NCBI GenBank assembly: GCA_016188005.1 | Contig: JACPIQ010000100.1 | Span: 1-33,394 of the forward strand | From: Candidatus Rokuibacteriota bacterium | GTDB lineage: Bacteria > Methylomirabilota > Methylomirabilia > Rokubacteriales > CSP1-6 | Length of the DNA stretch: 33,394 bases | Direction of reading: 5' to 3' | The notes under the pieces: generated by a model | Told to the model about the DNA's origin: nothing | Database searches by the model: none | Seen by the model: only the letters and a program-made list of their open reading frames with translations | Translations under genes and position numbers: made by a program | Part shown: positions 7,544-16,679 of the stretch, in pieces | How the letters are laid out: the number at the start of each line of letters is the position of its first letter | Numbering within the stretch: position 1 is the first letter of the stretch

Positions 7544-9469
7544 CTACAGCCGCAAGGCCAGCTCGGTGGCCCCGTGGACTGCGGCCGCGAGATCGCCGGG
7601 GGCCACGCTGTCGCCGGTGGCGAAGACGGTGAGACCCTCGGCCTCGAGCCCGCGCTGGAGCGCGTCGTCTGGGATGAGCGTGCCCTCCACGACGACCAGC
7701 GCTGCGGGGGCGACGGCGGGCTGGCAGGCCGCGTCGGTGTAGCGGACGCTCCCCGCCTCGATCGCCTCGGCGCGCGCTCCGGTCAGGATGCGGACGCCGA
7801 GACGGCCGAGCTCTCCGGTGAGGCCCCGGCGCGTCTGCGGCTCCACATCCCTGGCCACGTCGCGCCCAGGCGCCAGCAGCGTCACCTCCCAGCCGCCCTC
7901 GCGAAGGTAGCAGGCCGCCTCGCAGGCTGCGCTGCCGCCTCCGAGGACGACGGCCGGGCCCGCTCCGCGCCCATTGCCCGCCAGGCATTGCTCGACGGTG
8001 CTCACGTGGGGGGCGTCCATGCCGGGCAGCGGCGGCAGCCTGACGCGCGCACCTGCGGCGACGACCACGACATGCGCGGCGAGTCGGGCGATCTCCTCGC
8101 GCGTGGCCGGGGCGCCGAGCCTCACCGCGACGCCGGCCTCCGCGAGCCGGCGCGTCCAGAGCGGCACCAGCTCGCCCACCTCGCGCTTAAAGGCGGGGCG
8201 GTCGGCGAGCCTGAGCCGGCCGCCGAGCGCCCCGGCGGCCTCGAGGAGCGTCACCTCGTGGCCGCGCCGGCGCGCCACGAGGGCCGCCTGCATCCCCGCG
8301 GGGCCGCCGCCCACCACGACGATGCGGCGGCGTGGCGCGGCGGGCCGAGGCGGGAACTCCGCCTCCTGCCCCATCTCGGGGTTGACGGCGCAGCGGATAG
8401 GCTCGGCCTTCATGAGCCGCGCCAGGCACTCATTGCACGTGATGCAGCGCAGGAGATCCTCACGCCGTCCTGCACGGGCCTTGCGGGGCAGGTCGGGGTC
8501 GGCGAGCAGCGCGCGCCCCATGGCGACCAGGTGGGCCTCGCCGCGCTCGACCACCTCCTCGGCCACCGCCGGGTCGTTGATCCGGCCCACCGCGGCCACC
8601 GGGATGCCCAGCGTCTCGCTGAAGCGGGCGGCTTGAGTCCGCAGGCAGGCCTGGGGCCAGCCGAGCGGCTGGACGATCCACTGGAACGAGCCGTAGGTTC
8701 CCGCGGAGACGATCAGGGCGTCCACTCCGGCCTCCTGGAGCCAGCGGCTGAAGTGGAGCGTGTCCTCGAGCGTCAGTCCGCCGGGCAGCCTGTCCTCCGC
8801 CGAGAGCTTGTACAGGAGGGGGAAGCCGCGGCCGAGCCGCTCGCGGATCCCCCGCACCACGGCCAGCGCGAAGCGGGCTCGCCCGGCCAGGTCGCCGCCC
8901 CACTGATCGGTGCGCTGGTTGGCGAGCGGGCTGAGGAACTGGTGGATCAGATAGCCGTGGCTGCCGTGCAGCTCGATGGCGTCGAAGCCCGCCTGCCGGG
9001 CGCGGGCCGCAGCCTCGACGAAGCGCTCCACGAGCGCCGGGATCTCCTGGCTCTCGAGCGCGCGCGGCAGCTCGCGGACCATGGGGCAGGGGATGGCCGA
9101 GGGTGCCACCGGCTGGCGGCCGGAGACGCGAAGGCTCATCTGCCGGCCGGCGTGATAGAGCTGCATGGAAATGGGCACGCCGTGGGCGTGCACGGCCTCC
9201 GATACCCGCCGCAGGCCCTCGAGCATCCCGTCGTCGTCGGCGCGAAGCGCCACCGGGAAGGGGGCGCCCGAGGCATCCACCGCGGTGGCCTCGGTGGTCA
9301 CGAGCGCGACGCCGCCCTCGGCGCGCCGCGCGAGGTAGCGGACGAGGCGGTCGGTGGCGCGCCCCTCGGCGCTCGCGAAGCCCGAGCCCATGGCGGCCAT
9401 GATGAGCCGGTGCTGGAGCCGGAGCGTGCCGATGTGGATGGGGCTCCAGAGCGCGGCCCCGCCCCTCAT
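7544..9469 (-). CDS. FMN/FAD/4Fe-4S oxidoreductase of the old-yellow-enzyme/2,4-dienoyl-CoA reductase type
   Basis: A 641-residue flavoenzyme with the FadH/2-enoate-reductase layout. The N-terminal TIM barrel binds FMN and carries the family segment HGSHGYLIHQFLSP. The iron-sulfur motif is Cys342-Cys345-Cys348-Cys360 (CITCNEC, then a spaced Cys). An FAD Rossmann motif GGGPAGMQAA and a second dinucleotide fold VVLGGGSAACEAA follow. Such enzymes reduce C=C bonds of enoates or dienoyl-CoA with NAD(P)H. The ATG at 9469 starts just before the conserved barrel; upstream in-frame codons add an unconserved tail. It lies about 180 bases downstream of livF on the same strand, so it may be the last gene of the long operon or have its own promoter. 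The exact substrate is unknown. Confidence 0.85.
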   Translation of the reverse strand: MRGGAALWSPIHIGTLRLQHRLIMAAMGSGFASAEGRATDRLVRYLARRAEGGVALVTTEATAVDASGAPFPVALRADDDGMLEGLRRVSEAVHAHGVPISMQLYHAGRQMSLRVSGRQPVAPSAIPCPMVRELPRALESQEIPALVERFVEAAARARQAGFDAIELHGSHGYLIHQFLSPLANQRTDQWGGDLAGRARFALAVVRGIRERLGRGFPLLYKLSAEDRLPGGLTLEDTLHFSRWLQEAGVDALIVSAGTYGSFQWIVQPLGWPQACLRTQAARFSETLGIPVAAVGRINDPAVAEEVVERGEAHLVAMGRALLADPDLPRKARAGRREDLLRCITCNECLARLMKAEPIRCAVNPEMGQEAEFPPRPAAPRRRIVVVGGGPAGMQAALVARRRGHEVTLLEAAGALGGRLRLADRPAFKREVGELVPLWTRRLAEAGVAVRLGAPATREEIARLAAHVVVVAAGARVRLPPLPGMDAPHVSTVEQCLAGNGRGAGPAVVLGGGSAACEAACYLREGGWEVTLLAPGRDVARDVEPQTRRGLTGELGRLGVRILTGARAEAIEAGSVRYTDAACQPAVAPAALVVVEGTLIPDDALQRGLEAEGLTVFATGDSVAPGDLAAAVHGATELALRL

Positions 9470-9651
9470 GCGTCGAGCCTCATCATGGGCGCGATGCTGA
9501 GCCGCCGCTGCTCCCCCCGATGCCGATGGCACCGCCACGTCGGTCTACGTCGGCAGGCGCGAGACTAGACGTGAAGTCATGGCGCGCGGCGCGAACGGCT
9601 GGCTCGGTCCGTCCGTGAACGTGCTGCCAACGTCGCAGCCGAGACTCGCCG

Positions 9652-10362
9652 TCATGCCAACCCCAGATACGCCTTCTTCACGGAGGAGGTCCCCATCAGC
9701 TGCGCCGCGTCGCCCTCGAGGGCCACTCGGGCGTTCTCGAGGACGTAGCCGTAATCGGCGATCTGCAGGACCTGCTGTACGTTCTGCTCGACGATCACGA
9801 TCGTCATTCCGGACTTTCTCAGCCTGACGACGACCTCGAGGATGTCGGCGATGACTTTCGGCCCCAGGCCGAGGCTCGGTTCGTCGAGCATGCAGAGCGT
9901 CGGGGCCGTCATCAAGGCCCGCGCGATCGACAGCATCTGCTGCTCGCCGCCACTCATCGTCCCGGCCAGTTGCCGCCGGCGCTCGAAGAGGATCGGGAAC
10001 AGCTCGAACACCTGCTCGAAGCCTCCGGCCCGTCCCGTCGCCCGGGCTCGGCCGATGCGCTCGCCCATCTCCAGGTTTTCCCGGACCGTCATCTTCGTGA
10101 ACAGCCGTCGGCCCTCGGGCACGAGCGCGATTCCTTTCCGGACGATGTCGGACGGGCTCGCGCCAACGAGCGACTCGCCGCAGAAGCGGATGTCGCCCAG
10201 ACTCGGGCGGAGGAGTCCCGAGATCGTCTTCAGGATCGTCGACTTCCCCGCGCCGTTCGAGCCGATCAGGGCGACGATCTGCGCCTTGCCGACGTGCAGG
10301 CTCACGTCGCGCACGGCGTGCACCTCGTCGTAGGCCACGGCGAGGTTGCTGACGTCAAGCAC
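9652..10362 (-). CDS. livF: Branched-chain-amino-acid-type ABC transporter ATPase LivF
   Basis: A 236-residue ATPase of the LivF type. It has Walker A GSNGAGKST, the signature MSGGEQQMLSIARAL, Walker B LCMLDEPSLGLGP and the switch histidine region IVIVEQNV. It energises uptake through LivH/LivM from the cytoplasmic face. The start is a GTG that overlaps the end of livM by eight bases, so translation is probably coupled. It is the last of the liv genes and is separated from its partner ATPase LivG by eight metabolic genes plus livH and livM. The family transports branched-chain amino acids, amides, urea or aromatic and aliphatic carboxylates. Given the enzymes in the operon, a carboxylic acid is the more likely substrate here. 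Confidence 0.92.
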   Translation of the reverse strand: MLDVSNLAVAYDEVHAVRDVSLHVGKAQIVALIGSNGAGKSTILKTISGLLRPSLGDIRFCGESLVGASPSDIVRKGIALVPEGRRLFTKMTVRENLEMGERIGRARATGRAGGFEQVFELFPILFERRRQLAGTMSGGEQQMLSIARALMTAPTLCMLDEPSLGLGPKVIADILEVVVRLRKSGMTIVIVEQNVQQVLQIADYGYVLENARVALEGDAAQLMGTSSVKKAYLGLA

Positions 10363-11356
10363 GTCCCGGCGCTCCGGGTCGCTGGCGGCCCCGCCACCAT
10401 CGCGGGCGCCGGAGGCTGATGATCCCTTTCGGCAGGAAGAGGATGATCATGACAAAGACGACTCCGTACATCATCCGGCTCACCGCGGCGAGCCGCTGGC
10501 TGGCACTGATCGGCATCAGGTGACTCAGCTCCTGGATCACCGTCAGGGCCAGAGCGCCGACCAGGGGGCCGAAGACGGTGGCCAGCCCGCCGAAGATCCC
10601 GGCGACGAGGACGTTGATCGCCAGGGCCATGTCGAAGATCACGTCCGGCCGCACGAAGTAGATGTATTGCGCGTAGAACGCACCTCCCACGCCGGCGACG
10701 AAGGTGCTGGTCCCCATGGCCAGGATGCTGATCCTCGACGAGTCGATCCCCATGGCCTCGGCCGCCTCCAGGTCCTCTCGCATCGCGGCGAGCCTCAATC
10801 CGAGCGCCCCGCTCGAGATCCACCAGGAGATGTACAGGGCGCACGCGGTCAGCACCAGGATCACGTAGTAATAGGGGGGCCGCGTCACGAACAAGAAGTG
10901 CCAGGGGTCGTTCCGGACCGGCAGCAGCAGACCCTCGGAGCTGCCGACGAACGGCAGGTTGTTGACGATTCCACGCAGCACGGTCGCGAGGGCAAAGGTC
11001 GCCAGGACGAAATAGACCTCACGCATCCGGTAGCGCGTGCTGATCCACGCCAGCGATACGCCCAGGAGTGCCGAGAGCCCGCCGCCGAGGAACATCCCCA
11101 GCCACGGGCTCACGCCGTAGGACATCAGCAAGAAGACGGAGAGGTAGGCGCCGACGCCCGCGAAGCCGTGGTGACCGAAGGAGAGCAGGCCTGCGTAGCC
11201 CGAACCGATATTCCAGGCGGTCGCCTGGAATCCCAAGTAGAGAGCCAGCGTGGCGATGGTCAGCAGGTAATCCGACGCAACGAGCGGGAGCAACGACGCG
11301 AGTGCCAGCACCGCTCCCGCCGCCAGCCACCGTCGCCCCACCACGGCCCCGCTCAC
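10355..11356 (-). CDS. livM: Branched-chain-type ABC transporter permease LivM
   Basis: A 333-residue permease with about nine to ten hydrophobic segments and the family landmarks NIGSGYAGLLSFGHHGFAGV near the N-terminus and LVAGIFGGLATVFGP near the C-terminus. It forms the membrane channel with LivH. The GTG start at 11356 overlaps the stop of livH in a GTGA arrangement, which argues for translational coupling and against an upstream ATG at 11437 inside livH. Its end overlaps livF by eight bases. Confidence 0.9.
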   Translation of the reverse strand: MSGAVVGRRWLAAGAVLALASLLPLVASDYLLTIATLALYLGFQATAWNIGSGYAGLLSFGHHGFAGVGAYLSVFLLMSYGVSPWLGMFLGGGLSALLGVSLAWISTRYRMREVYFVLATFALATVLRGIVNNLPFVGSSEGLLLPVRNDPWHFLFVTRPPYYYVILVLTACALYISWWISSGALGLRLAAMREDLEAAEAMGIDSSRISILAMGTSTFVAGVGGAFYAQYIYFVRPDVIFDMALAINVLVAGIFGGLATVFGPLVGALALTVIQELSHLMPISASQRLAAVSRMMYGVVFVMIILFLPKGIISLRRPRWWRGRQRPGAPGRA

Positions 11357-12219
11357 GCCGCCCGCGATTGCAGCAATCCGCCCGGCCTGTAGATCAGCAC
11401 CGCGATCAGCAGGCTGAACGTCACCGCGTCGGTCCACCGGGCTCCGAGCCAGACGGTCGTGAAGGTCTCCAGGAGCCCGACCGTGAGGCCCGCCACCAGC
11501 GCGCCCGGGATGCTGCCCAGGGTGCCGAGAACGGCGACGATGAAGCCGTACAGCATGAAATGCATCCCGTCATAGGGCGTCATCACCGAGAAGGTCGACA
11601 GCGCCGACCCCGCGATCGCCGCCGTCGCCACACTGATGGCGAACGCGCCCAGATAGACGCGCTCGACGTCGATCCCGACGAGCAAGGCGCCGACCGAATC
11701 GTTCGCTGACGCGCGGATCATCTTGCCGAAGGTCGTCGTCCGCAGGAACAGCGAGAGCGCGGCGATGGTGACCACGGACAGCACCCCGCCCAGCAGCCGC
11801 GCCACGTTGACTCTCGCCGGGCCGAGGTTGAACGCAGTCGTGTCGTACCGGACCTTCACCGATACGATGTCGGTCCCGAACATGAACACCAGCACGCTTT
11901 CGAGCAACAGGGACACCCCGAGCGTCAGCAACATCATGCCCGTCTCGTTCATCCTCATGCGGAACCGGCCGATCAGCCCCCAGTACACGATCACGCTGAA
12001 CACCACCATCATCGGCGTGACGACGACGGTTCCGACGAGCGGGTCGAGCCCCGCGCTGTTGAAGAGCACGAGGGTGAGGTACATCGTCAGCACAACGAAC
12101 GTGCCGTGGGCGAAATTCACGATGCCGAGCACGCCGAAGACCAGACTGAAGCCGATTCCCATCAACGCGTAGTTGGTGCCCATCAGCACGCCGTTGATCA
12201 GGCCCTGGAGGACGACCAC
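11353..12219 (-). CDS. livH: Branched-chain-type ABC transporter permease LivH
   Basis: A 288-residue membrane protein with about eight transmembrane segments, opening with the LivH-type segment GLINGVLMGTNYALMGIGFS and the conserved FGVLGIVNFAHG. It pairs with LivM to form the transport path. The start is GTG (GTGGTCGTC). It lies 36 bases after mutase large subunit 2 and overlaps livM by four bases, so the transporter membrane genes are coupled to the metabolic genes before them. Confidence 0.9.
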   Translation of the reverse strand: MVVLQGLINGVLMGTNYALMGIGFSLVFGVLGIVNFAHGTFVVLTMYLTLVLFNSAGLDPLVGTVVVTPMMVVFSVIVYWGLIGRFRMRMNETGMMLLTLGVSLLLESVLVFMFGTDIVSVKVRYDTTAFNLGPARVNVARLLGGVLSVVTIAALSLFLRTTTFGKMIRASANDSVGALLVGIDVERVYLGAFAISVATAAIAGSALSTFSVMTPYDGMHFMLYGFIVAVLGTLGSIPGALVAGLTVGLLETFTTVWLGARWTDAVTFSLLIAVLIYRPGGLLQSRAA

Positions 12220-12255
12220 GGAGCTACCGCCACCACGCCGCGACGATGGTGCCCC

Positions 12256-13947
12256 TCATACCACGCTGGGCTCCCGGTACTCGCCGAAGACGTCGCGAAG
12301 GACCTGACACATCTCGCCCATCGTGGCGTACGCCTCCACCGCGGACAGGATTGGAGACATGAGGTTGTGGGCGCTGGACGCTTCGCGCGAGGCGGCCGTG
12401 CGGAGGTCGTCGAGCGCGCGCCGCACGGCGTCCTGATCGCGCGCCCGCCGCAGCTCGTGCAGGTCCGCGATCTGCTGGGCCTCGGTCTCGGGGTCATGCC
12501 GGTGCGGCCGCAACACGACCGTGTCGCCCGCCTCGGTGTACTTGTTCTCCCCCACGCGCACGAACTCGCCGCGATCGATTCCCCGCTGGAGCCGATAGGC
12601 GTCCTGCAGGATCTGTCGCTGGACGGCTCCGGACTGGATGCACGCGGTCATGCCGCCCTGCGCCCGGATGCGCGTCAGCTCGGCGTCGATCTGGCTCTCG
12701 TAATCCTTGGTCAGGGACTCGATGAAGTACGAGCCCCCGAGCGGATCCACGGTGTTGGGGATGTTGGTCTCCTCGGCCAGTACCTGCTGCAACCGGATCG
12801 ACAGCACCTGGGCGTCCTTGGCGGGGATCCCGAAGCCCTCGTCGATCGTCCGGAGGCCGATGTGCTGGGCACCGGCGAGCACGCCGATCAACGCCGACAG
12901 CGTGCAGCGCGCGGTGTTGTTGAGCGGCTGGCTCTTCGTGAGCGTCGAGCCGCCCTGCTGTGTCACGATGCGGAACTGGACGGAGTCCGGCCGCCGCGCG
13001 CCGTACTCGGTTCTGAGCTTCCGCGCCCACATCTTGCGCATCGCTCGCAGCTTGGCGATCTCGCTGAAGAAGTCGATGTGATTGTTCGAGGTGACGAAGG
13101 AGAACTTCGGCGCGATATCGTCGGCGGCGAGCCCGCGGCCCATGGCCGCCTCGAGATACGTGAACGCGTTCGCCAGCGTGATCGCCGCTTCATGCAAGCC
13201 GTTGGCGCCGGCCTCCTGGAGATGGATCCCGCAGGGGCTCACGGGCCAGTACAGCGGCACCTGTCGCACGCAGAACTCGATCGTGTCCGTCACGAGTCGG
13301 AGCGCGGCGTCCACGGGGAAGATGTAGTTCCCGCGACAGATGTATTCCTTGAGGATATCGTTCTGGACCGAGCCGCGGAGCCCGTCCAGCGGAAGGCCGC
13401 GCTTGCGTGCCAGGGCGACGTGAATCGCCAGGATCACCGCCGCCTGGGCATTGGCGACCGAGTTCACGAAGACGCCCCGGAAGTCGATCCCGTCGAACAG
13501 CACCTCCCAGTCCCTCAGCGACTTCAACGTCAGCCCCGCCAGACCGACCTCGCCGGCGGCGCGCGGGTGATCCGGGTCGTAGCCGAGCTGCGTGGGCAGG
13601 TCGTACGCCAGGCCGACCGCGGTCTGGCCGCTGGCGATGAGTTCTCTGAGCAGCTTGTTGCTTTCTCTGGCGGACGCGATTCCACCGTACTGCCGGATCA
13701 GCCACAGCTTTCGCCGGAACATCGCAGCGTCGATCCCGCGCGTGTACGGGTAGTCGCCGGGGAACCCGAGGTCCTCGAGGTAGTCGAAGCCACGCGCCTC
13801 GAGGTCAAGCGGGCTGTACACGCGCTGGATCGGCACGCCCGAGAGGTCGGCGAACGGCTTTTCGCCGCCCTCGTCGCCCGCCGGGTTCGACGCTTCCCAG
13901 AGCTGCTGGGCAGCCTTGAGGGTCTTCAAGAACTCGCGGTCGTACAT
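12256..13947 (-). CDS. B12-dependent acyl-CoA mutase, large subunit 2 (MCM family)
   Basis: A 563-residue protein covering the substrate-binding TIM barrel of the methylmalonyl-CoA mutase family. It lacks the C-terminal B12 domain found in full-length mutases, so it must work with a separate B12 subunit. Landmarks are RGFDYLEDLGFPGDYPYTRG, the QNDILKEY segment and HLQEAGA. By my alignment to the Propionibacterium enzyme, Tyr89 corresponds to Tyr87 and the substrate-carboxylate Arg207 to Arg205. The Tyr of the active-site Tyr-His pair is replaced (Ile241-His242). AAGGAGA precedes the ATG. The retained Arg favours a substrate with a carboxylate on the acyl group, but the Ile makes ordinary methylmalonyl-CoA activity uncertain. 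The stop is 36 bases before livH. Confidence 0.88.
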   Translation of the reverse strand: MYDREFLKTLKAAQQLWEASNPAGDEGGEKPFADLSGVPIQRVYSPLDLEARGFDYLEDLGFPGDYPYTRGIDAAMFRRKLWLIRQYGGIASARESNKLLRELIASGQTAVGLAYDLPTQLGYDPDHPRAAGEVGLAGLTLKSLRDWEVLFDGIDFRGVFVNSVANAQAAVILAIHVALARKRGLPLDGLRGSVQNDILKEYICRGNYIFPVDAALRLVTDTIEFCVRQVPLYWPVSPCGIHLQEAGANGLHEAAITLANAFTYLEAAMGRGLAADDIAPKFSFVTSNNHIDFFSEIAKLRAMRKMWARKLRTEYGARRPDSVQFRIVTQQGGSTLTKSQPLNNTARCTLSALIGVLAGAQHIGLRTIDEGFGIPAKDAQVLSIRLQQVLAEETNIPNTVDPLGGSYFIESLTKDYESQIDAELTRIRAQGGMTACIQSGAVQRQILQDAYRLQRGIDRGEFVRVGENKYTEAGDTVVLRPHRHDPETEAQQIADLHELRRARDQDAVRRALDDLRTAASREASSAHNLMSPILSAVEAYATMGEMCQVLRDVFGEYREPSVV

Positions 13948-13977
13948 GGCTCGTCTCCTTGCGGGCGACCGCTGCGA

Positions 13978-15147
13978 TCATCGGCCGAGGATCGCGACGC
14001 AGCTCAACGCGCCCGGCCCGCCGACGTTGTGCGCCAGGCCGAGGGTCGCGTTCCGCACCTGCCGTTCCCCGGCCTTGCCCTGCAGTTGCGTCGTGAGCTC
14101 GTAGATCATCCGCATGCCGGTGGCGCCGACCGGATGGCCACAGCTGAGGAGCCCGCCACTCGGGTTGACCGGCAACCGGCCCTTCAGGTCGGCATGCCCC
14201 TCCTCCACGAACCGCCACCCCTCACCGGGCGGACAGAACCGGAGGTCCTCGCAGTTGAGGAGCTCGGTGATCGTGAAGCAGTCGTGCACCTCGGCGAAGT
14301 CGATCTCGGCCGCCGGGTCCTTGATGCCGGCCTCGCGATAGGCCTGCGCGGCGGCGTCCCTCGTCCGCGGGAAGCCCAGGAAGTCGAAGTTCGGGTCGAA
14401 CACCGTGCGGAAGCTTCCCACCGACAGTCCGATGCCCTTCACGCGCACGAAGTCGTCGCGGATCGTCCGGGCGATCTCCGGCGAGGTGATGATCGCCGCG
14501 GCGGCGCCATCGGTCGTCGGGCAGGCATCCAGCACGCCGAGCGGCTTGGCGACGATCGGAGCGTTCAGGACGGCGTCGAGGTCGACGCGCTGACCGAGGT
14601 GCGCTTTCGGGTTCATGGCGCCGTTGGCATGGTTCTTGACCGAGACGAGCGCCAGGTGTCTCTTCTCGGCCTTCCGTTCATGAAGGTACCGCTGGGCGCA
14701 GAGGGCGAAGAATCCCGGCGCCGTGCGCCCCTTGATGATGAAGGGATGACCGTTCGCGACCGAGTTCGCGACCAGACTCTCCCGCGGGCCGACGTCCCGC
14801 ATCTTCTCCACGCCCACCGCGAGGACGATCTCGTGCACACCCGAGGCGACGGCCAGGCACGCGTTCCGGAAGGCGTCGAGTCCCGACGCGCAATAGTTGC
14901 TGACGCGCGTGACCGGCCCGTGGAAGAAGCGCAAGGGATCGCTGAGCGACGTGCCGGCGTCGCCCTCGTAGTGGCCGCGGCCGGCGGTGCCGAGCCAGGC
15001 GGCCTGGAGGTCCGGCACGCCGAGCTTGGCATCCGCGCAGGCCTCGTCGACCGCCTCCACGATCAGCTCGAAGTAGCCCTGGTCGAAGCTCTCGCCGAAC
15101 CGCGTGCAGCCGACCCCGATGACCGCCACTCGATCCTTGAGCCCCAT
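13978..15147 (-). CDS. Thiolase-family acyltransferase
   Basis: A 389-residue thiolase-fold protein of the SCP-x/acetyl-CoA-acetyltransferase-like type. The nucleophile is Cys86 in NYCASGLDAF. The HDCFTITE, CGHPVGATG and C-terminal HNVGGPGAL motifs supply the other catalytic positions. It should cleave or form beta-ketoacyl-CoA. The ATG follows the HMG-synthase-like/DUF35 gene stop by two bases, with a GGAGGG site, so the two are almost certainly cotranslated. In archaea, thiolase and HMG-CoA synthase form a complex bridged by a DUF35 protein, and the same trio occurs here as two adjacent genes. The physiological direction and substrate are inferred only. Confidence 0.9.
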   Translation of the reverse strand: MGLKDRVAVIGVGCTRFGESFDQGYFELIVEAVDEACADAKLGVPDLQAAWLGTAGRGHYEGDAGTSLSDPLRFFHGPVTRVSNYCASGLDAFRNACLAVASGVHEIVLAVGVEKMRDVGPRESLVANSVANGHPFIIKGRTAPGFFALCAQRYLHERKAEKRHLALVSVKNHANGAMNPKAHLGQRVDLDAVLNAPIVAKPLGVLDACPTTDGAAAAIITSPEIARTIRDDFVRVKGIGLSVGSFRTVFDPNFDFLGFPRTRDAAAQAYREAGIKDPAAEIDFAEVHDCFTITELLNCEDLRFCPPGEGWRFVEEGHADLKGRLPVNPSGGLLSCGHPVGATGMRMIYELTTQLQGKAGERQVRNATLGLAHNVGGPGALSCVAILGR

Positions 15148-15149
15148 CG

Positions 15150-16616
15150 CTATCCCTCCGTCGCCGCGCCGCGACCGGCCGCGCCTGCGGCCCACGCTCC
15201 GCCGTCCGCCCCGGCCGGCCGGATCTTCCAGAAGTAGTTGTGGTGCCCGAGGCCCTCGTGCAGCCGACGGAACGTCAGCCTCACCGGCTGTCCGATGGCG
15301 ACGGCCTCCGGCTCGCAGTCGGTCATCTGGCCGTAGAACCGCCCGCCGCCATCCAGATCGACGCACGCCATCGCCAAGGGAGGGTTCTCGTTCAGGAAGA
15401 GATGGTCGACGGTGTAGGTGTAGATCGTGCCGCTGCGGCCGAGCGTGTGGTCGCAGAGCTTCCGGCCGCCACACGTGATGCAGGTCTGACGCCGGGGAAA
15501 CTGCACCGTCCGGCAGTCGGCACAGCGGCTGCCGCAGAAGCGGATATTCTGCTTCTCCTCCCGCCAGAACAGCGCGAGCGACGACCAGGGGCGGTATTCG
15601 GCGCGCGGCAGCGCGCCGCGAAACCGCAAGAACCGTCCGTAGGCGCCGAGCTCGACCCCGCCGGTCATCTGTTCCGTGAATCGCCGCGCCACCTCCGGGC
15701 CGTGCGCTTCGATGGCGTCGGTGGCCTGAAGCACGCTCGCGTCAGCCCCGTCCCCGTAATTCGCGAGCAGGACCCGATCGCCCCCGCGCAGCCCTGACAG
15801 ACCGGCCGCGAGCAACAGGGGCGCCATCGCGGTTCCCGCGTATCCGATCTGGCGGACGAGGTCGGCGCCCTCCGAACGCTCGCACTTGAGGACCTTCAGG
15901 AGTCCCCGCAGGCTCGCGCGGTCGGGCGCCGGGATGAGGACTCGCGCCACGTCCCCGAGCGTGAGCCGGTTCGTCTCGAGCACCGTGGTGATCACGCGCC
16001 GCATGATGTCGACGTACCCCTTGCGCTGGATGAAGTGCGCGTCACCGCTGCGGATCTCGGCGTCCCCGTCGCGGCGCCAGAAATCGACGAAGGAGCTATC
16101 CTCGTGGTGATGGCCGACCGGCGTCAGCACGCACTGCTCGCTGCCGAGGACCAGAGCGCCCGCGCCCGCGCCGATGGTTCGCTCGAGGGCCGACGAGGGC
16201 TCGGCGGCACGGGCGTCCGCCGCCACGACGAGCACCGTCCGGAACCGCCCCGCCGACAATCCGTCGAAAGCCGCCTGCAGCGCGAGGCTGGCGCCGCGGA
16301 CGGAGTTGCAGAAGTCGACGGTGGCGACGCCCTCCCGCAGATCGCAGGCGGCGGCGACGACGGCGGAGCAGAGCTTCTCGCTGAACGGAGGCGTCGTGGA
16401 CGCGAAATAGAGCGCATCGATCGCGGCCGAGTCGATCCGGCCCGCCGCGAGCGCGTCCTGCGCCGCCTCCACCGCCATCGTGATCGAATCTTCGTCGTAG
16501 TTGGCCACGGCGAGCGCGCTCGGCGCACCCTTCTCCGCGCCCCAGGCCTGCGCGAGCGTCTTGCCAGTCAACCGGTAGCGCGGGACGTACGATCCGACGG
16601 CACAGATGCCGGCCAT
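15150..16616 (-). CDS. HMG-CoA-synthase-like protein fused to a DUF35 zinc-ribbon/OB domain
   Basis: A 488-residue fusion. Residues 1-350 show the KAS-III/HMG-CoA synthase fold (GICAVGSYVPRYRL start, nucleophile Cys103 in VDFCNSVRGAS, and GDRVLLANYGDGADA near its end). Residues 360-470 are a DUF35 domain: a zinc ribbon C365-C368-C379-C382 followed by an OB-fold segment. At the place where HMG-CoA synthases have HQPNG with the catalytic His, this protein reads LIPAPDRAS, so that His appears to be missing. It may therefore not make HMG-CoA, and could instead be a condensing or scaffold subunit for the adjacent thiolase. The ATG at 16616 is preceded by GGGAGAG; upstream in-frame codons look non-coding. 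Confidence 0.87.
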   Translation of the reverse strand: MAGICAVGSYVPRYRLTGKTLAQAWGAEKGAPSALAVANYDEDSITMAVEAAQDALAAGRIDSAAIDALYFASTTPPFSEKLCSAVVAAACDLREGVATVDFCNSVRGASLALQAAFDGLSAGRFRTVLVVAADARAAEPSSALERTIGAGAGALVLGSEQCVLTPVGHHHEDSSFVDFWRRDGDAEIRSGDAHFIQRKGYVDIMRRVITTVLETNRLTLGDVARVLIPAPDRASLRGLLKVLKCERSEGADLVRQIGYAGTAMAPLLLAAGLSGLRGGDRVLLANYGDGADASVLQATDAIEAHGPEVARRFTEQMTGGVELGAYGRFLRFRGALPRAEYRPWSSLALFWREEKQNIRFCGSRCADCRTVQFPRRQTCITCGGRKLCDHTLGRSGTIYTYTVDHLFLNENPPLAMACVDLDGGGRFYGQMTDCEPEAVAIGQPVRLTFRRLHEGLGHHNYFWKIRPAGADGGAWAAGAAGRGAATEG

Positions 16617-16679
16617 GGCGCTTCTCTCCCTCCTCGCGTCTCGCGCGCGTGTGCGGGTCACGGGTTCCACGTCGGCTCG

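Noticed and set aside
7574-9568. A + strand frame of the same length as the flavoenzyme gene
   Set aside because: It mirrors the flavoenzyme in antisense and has no motifs of its own.
9470-9651. Possible promoter or terminator between livF and the flavoenzyme gene
   Set aside because: Only short five-base inverted repeats and no consensus boxes were found in this 182-base gap.
12106-15237. A 1043-codon + strand frame opposite the mutase, thiolase and LivH genes
   Set aside because: No recognisable domain and an Arg/Asp/His-biased composition. It is the antisense reflection of well-supported - strand genes.
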